DNA from: a virus
Direction: 5' to 3' (one strand)
IMG/VR virus record: IMGVR_UViG_3300020371_000026
Span: 1-36,916 of that record
DNA: 36,916 bases
Of the stretch, positions 23,801 to 29,800 are shown piece by piece. The first letter of the stretch is position 1, and every line of letters starts with the position of its first letter. The notes beneath the pieces were generated by a model. That model searched no databases. It had not been told where the DNA came from and worked only from the letters and a program-made list of their open reading frames with translations. The position numbers were made by a program, and so were the translations under genes.

Positions 23801-26800
23801 AATCTGGATATCTGTAACTTTCTCGGATGATGTATCAGATGCCAACTTACGCTTGGCAACAAAGAAACCAGATGTATCAATGACTGCCAGGAAAGCATCC
23901 CAAGGAGCACCAGAGTTTGTATCTGTAAATCCACCAAATACAAAGCGAGAATCGGTAAGTTTCTTGAATGCTGTAACATTATCAGATCTAGTAGAACCAG
24001 AAATACCAGCATATGCTTTCTGGAAGTCCAGAGTTGCATCAAGACCATTTACATTTTGAACATACTTTGCCAGAATGATATCTGGATTGTATGCTTCAAG
24101 TACAGTAATATTCGGTTTGTTGATACCAAGAACCCAAATATCATTACCATCTACAATAATTCTTTGGAATTCTGTATATGTTCCACTTGCAGGAACAAGA
24201 GTTTCTAAAGTTTTCTGCCACTCAAGAACACCTGTTGCGGAAATCTTCGCAAGGAAACCAACTTTATTTCCAATATCATCTTCAGTAGAACCACAGATAT
24301 ATGCTTCTTTATTTTCAGTTACTTGAATATCAATAATATTTGCCCAATCATTGTTATCCAAAATCAGATTATAATAATCTGATTTTTTGAAGACCTGAGG
24401 ATGAGAAAGAATAACACGAGGATTCTGGGTATATCCAGAACCAGAGTTGAGGATGTTGAAGGACTTAATAGCACCAACAGCATCAACAACAGATTCGACT
24501 CTACCGTCTACACCATCACCATCAATAGTGATTGTGGGAGGGATATCGGTATTGTATCCACTACCATTTTGGGTGACAACAATTTCTTCAATACCCTTAT
24601 ATTGACGAACAATGAAAGTTTTGTTCGTGTTATCCATCACAGGAGTGTAATCGACAAAAATCTGGTCACCAGCAACAATGTTGTGGGGATCCTGAGTTTG
24701 TAATACACCAAAGTTTGTTCCTTCTACGGTTTCGTAGTTATAAGAAACGACTTTTTCACCTTTGATTTTAGAAATACGAGCGGAAGCACCCGTTCCATCG
24801 GTGTCAGTGTTGTCAAAGACCAATCTATCATTGACCTGATAGTTTGTTCCAGCATTTTCAATAGTAAATCCAGTTACAGATGCATCTTCAAATTTACTGA
24901 TCGTTTCAACTTCAATATCAACTTTAGAGTCAAACTTAACTTTAGGGAAGTAATCAAAGAGTTGCAGAGGAGATTCTTCCAACATTTCGTCAGGATCGTC
25001 AGTTTCTGCTTGACTGATAAATCCGTCTCTGTTCTCATCTTCAATTTCAAACAGTAAAATATCACCGCCTTCCGTGGTCAGACTGTTTGTAGACGCATTG
25101 GGAACACGCTCAACATCAATATCAACATTTTCATACGGATCGCGATAACGAACAACACCTTCAGGGATGTTCTGTTGGACTGCCTGATCGACGAGATTCC
25201 ACTTATCTACAACAGAATTATACTGGGGACCAAGAATATACGGGAATACGGGATTACCGTCTTCTGTAGCGTCAATAGTTACGAAGTAACAATATCTACC
25301 ATTAGAATATTCTGGGGTTTTACAGAATCTACCGTTATATTGATCAAGATCACCAGAACCGAACACATATTCATAGTCTTCAACAAAGTTACCAGCGGGT
25401 TCGTCATTGAGAGAAGGACCTGCTGTTCTAACAGGATATGGATTGGTGACATCATTATAAACCAGTTCACTCTTCAGGGAGTAAGAACTACCCATTCTCT
25501 TGATAGAAGATGACTGATTAGTGGGGTCAGAATAACCATAAGGACCATAGATTGGGTTTCCATCAAATGCCCAACCAATAATCGGAGAGTGCTCTAACTG
25601 CTCTTCCTGTTCTTTGATCTGCCCCAAAGAGTTTTGGAACAAGCTATCACCAAGAATATACCTCAAACGCTGAGGATTAGACAGGTGTGCATACTCACCA
25701 CCATACTGGACATTATAACCTTCAAAGATAGCACCTTTTGCCGAATCTAAAGCTGTGGTTTCCTGCAGGTTGTAGTTCCACTGGAAGACTTCAGCTTCAA
25801 ATTGAGCATCACTACCAACCGATGTCAGACCAATAGAAGTTGTTCCTTGCTGATATCCAATACCTCTGTTGATAATTTCAACACCAGTAACTCTACCAGC
25901 ATTCTCACCATCAGTATCAATAGTTGCTTTTGCGATAGCACCGAAACCATCACCCTGAATGGTGACCTCAGGAGCAGTAGTATACCCACTACCTGCGGAA
26001 ATAATAGCAACAGAGATGATTCTACCATCATTAACAATAGCTTGTGCTACGGCACCTTTACCAGAACTCAGAACAACATCAGGTTTCTTGGTATAAGAAG
26101 CACCGCCATTGGTGATATTAACCTCTTTAATAGGACCACGAACATATGCAGTTGCAGTAGCACCCGTGCCACCACCACCAACAATGGTGATAGACGGTTG
26201 AGAAGTGTATCCAGATCCGCCTTCATTAACAAGAATTCTAGAAACTCTACCCTTTGTGATGATAGCAGTTGCAGAAGCACCAGAACCACCGCCACCAACG
26301 ATAGAAACAAGAGGTGAAGATGTATACCCAGATCCGCTTTCGTTGACCTCAATTTCATACATTGATCCATCAACTACAACATCTGCGGTAGCACCACCAC
26401 CAAATCCACCAGAAATGGTAATAACTGGCGGACTTGCAGCATCATAATCCTTACCAGGATTCAAAATGTTGATATTAGTTACCGCACCAAAGGTAGACTT
26501 GAGTTCTGACTTGTAAGACCAAACGGAAACACCGTTAACCCAAGTACCAATAGGTCCAGGTACAATATCAGTCTTTGTTGAAATTGTAAGGGGATTTCTG
26601 TTGAAACGATTTAATTTTCTCTGGTTACCTGGTAAGAGAGCAGATCCAATGAAAGGACCAATCTCATAGTTAGGAATACCAGTAGAAGCGATATAAACAT
26701 AGTTATCGTTAAAGAACGAGTTTTGGACATTAGTTGTGTAAGGTCCAATAGCGTTCTGAATTGCTTGTGTGATTGACTTGCCTTTGTTGAGGTCAACAGA

Positions 26801-29800
26801 GATCAAAATGTTACCTTGGGGTACAACCGATGCTGGTTGTGGTAACTGATACTGGAACACCGTCTGAGAGTCCCTAGAAGTGACCAGGAAGGTGCCGTTA
26901 TACAAAATAGGGTTAGCACCATAGACAGTCACCTGATCGCCCACCAGAAGACCGTGTGGAGCAGAGCAGGTAACGGTTGCAGATTGGTTATTAACACCAC
27001 CAAATGTTACCGAAGCAACTTCAACCAGTTTTTTAACATTGTACAACCAAGTGGTAAGTTGAGGAATTGTAGAAGTACCACCCAACTTAGACACACTGAG
27101 TTTATCACCTGGCAGATAATATGAACCAGTATCAGTCAATGTGGTTTGTTGTGCATCAACAATACCAACAATATTCATAACAACTTCTTGAGGAGTATCC
27201 TTGTTCAGAAATACTCTAAAGTTAGAAGACACTTCTGTTGCAGAATCCCAGTCTTCAACAACACTGTTTACGGAACGAGTACACTCAATAAACTGGTTAA
27301 GAGACTTTTCTTTGTATTCTACGACCTCACTACCGCCAATAATGAACTGACCGTTTCTTTCTGGCCAACCAATGGTAGAGTCAACTGTAATAATACTATC
27401 TGTTGCGTTCAATGGTTCCGCAAGTCTAGTCTTATAAGGTACAGTAAATCTACCACTAATGGTCTCTTCAGAGAGAACCAATTCAAAAATTTCCGTTTCG
27501 GATGTCTTAATTGAGATATAGTTTTCTACAAGTGCGCTTGCATCTTGTACATTAGGGTCAGCAATGTCTGCTTCCTGCACCAAAAGCGAGTCTTTAATGT
27601 TTGCGGGATCGCCAGAAACCAAAGTAGCACGCAAAATGGTATCAATGGACCATGTTGCAGAGGAAGGTTTGATGATCTGGTCCTTCGGATAGGTGATATT
27701 TACGGATTCACCGTACAGAAGTTTGAACAAATACGCAATACTGAAGGTTGTGCCCTTACTAGTATAGAAGTCTTTGATCGTTTTAATTGCAGTACGAACA
27801 TCGATCTTCTTATAGTCCAGCTCAGGAACATCTGGAAGGAACTGTTCTGTGTACTTATCAAGGACTCTCTTGATAAATGCTGCGTCAAGACACTTAACAA
27901 CAGCACCATTTTCCGCAGATTGGGGAGTTGTATCGTTATGGAACTCCGCATTTCCGATAGAATCATACCCAGTGATGCCAGATACACCTCTGGCACAACC
28001 AATAAACGCGGACTTAGAGTATCCAGAACCAGGTTTATTGACATTAAAACCAGTTACCTCGTTCTGACCAACCTCAACAGACGCTCTTGCCTGGGGAGGT
28101 GCCTGAATAACGATGTTTGGAGGGAAGTCTGCACTATATCCACTACCAAAATTAGTGATGTTAATATCAGTAATTCTGCCATTAAAGACAGATGCAGCAG
28201 CAGTTGCACCTGTTCCACCACCAGAAGTTCTAGGATCAACAACATATACAGAAGGAATCTCTTCGTAACCAACACCACCGTCGAGAAGTTCAATATTTGT
28301 TACACGACCAGTACCATCAACGAATGTTTGTAAAACTTGTGCTCCAACAGGATCAATTACTGCAATTCTAGGAGGATTCTCATAACCCTGACCAGGGTTC
28401 ATGATAGTAATAGATGCCAGTTCACCCTCAGGAGACAAAACTGCTAATAAAGATGCTTTGATTCCGTTTGCACCAGTCGGTTCATCAACATAAATGACTG
28501 GAGGAGTAGTATATCCAAACCCATTATCAGTGATTTCTATAGGACCAACAAGAGATCCATTAAGGATTTGGGGAGTTGCAATTTTTGCACCACCAGGTTG
28601 CTTGAAAGTAACTCTAGGAGTAAAAGTATATCCACTACCAGAATTCTCTAATGTAAGAGCAGTAACGCTACCATTAGTAACAGTTGCTTTGATACTAGCA
28701 ATCTGAGAATCAGTTCTAGTTGGATTCTCAATGATTACAGTAGGGGGGTTAGTGTCGCTGTAACCCGATCCACCGTCAATTAGGGTGATATTCTTCACAC
28801 CATTGACAAGGGCGCTTGCAGAGGCACCTAGACCCTCATCAGAGTTAATAGAGATCTTGGGTGGATACTCAAATCTATATCCAGAACCAGTTTCTGCAGA
28901 TGAAATAGAAGTAAGTTCACCAGAATCATTAATTTTAGCGTAACCAACAGCACCATCACCGAAAGAAGGAATGGGCGCTTCAATTGAATAAAGAGTTAAC
29001 TGTCTACCAATGATTGGGGCAGTTTGGAAGATAAACTTATCCTTATCAACATAATAATCTACTTTCGGAGTAAGCAATACACCATCATAAATGGCAATTA
29101 CATACTCATCAGCAATAGGTTCGTAAGAAACACCAGTTTTAGTCAGACTAAAAGTATCTTTTTGCTCACCAAACGCACTAGAAATATTGTCAACCAGAAC
29201 AATCGGGTTCTCAATAAAACCATTAAGGTATGTGATGTAGGTCGTGCTAACATCATCTTCCGCTTGCCTTGCTCTAGGAGCAGTCTCAAAGACAATATTC
29301 GTACCTTGAATTGTGTAGTCAATAACAGGAACCAGAACTTCACCATACAATCTGACGATCAGATGCTGTGGAGAAGGAGGACCAATAGGACTTTCTTGTG
29401 AAATCAGAGGAAAACTTCTTGTCGTTCCGTCAAAACTATCGACAATAGAAGCGAGTGTTGTCCACTTTAACTTTACCTGCTCATATGAAATGCCAGGACT
29501 AAATGCAATATTGGGTGAACGAGTAAGACTCTCGTAGTAAATTACCTCATCACCAATCAAAATAGACCCGTTTTTCTCCAAAAACTGGTCAACAGACTCT
29601 ACAACGATCTCCGTAGATGTAGAATCGATCGGTTCGATCAATTTAGTCGCACCATCAAGAATGTCAACATTCAGACGATCAATATCTAGATACGAAAGAA
29701 AATTATTGACAATATTTTGACCCAGACCAGTCTTTTCCTGAGATTTATAATAATACTCTAGGAATTTGGCGAATATTGGATATTCTGACTGGACAAACTC

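Noticed and set aside
27545-28333. Plus-strand frame of 262 codons, and similar long plus-strand frames at 15053-15838, 12491-13270 and 16325-17095
   Set aside because: They lie wholly antisense to the giant gene. Their products are rich in Ser, Arg, Asn, Thr and Cys without domains, as expected from the reverse of a repetitive Gly/Thr/Val-coding gene.
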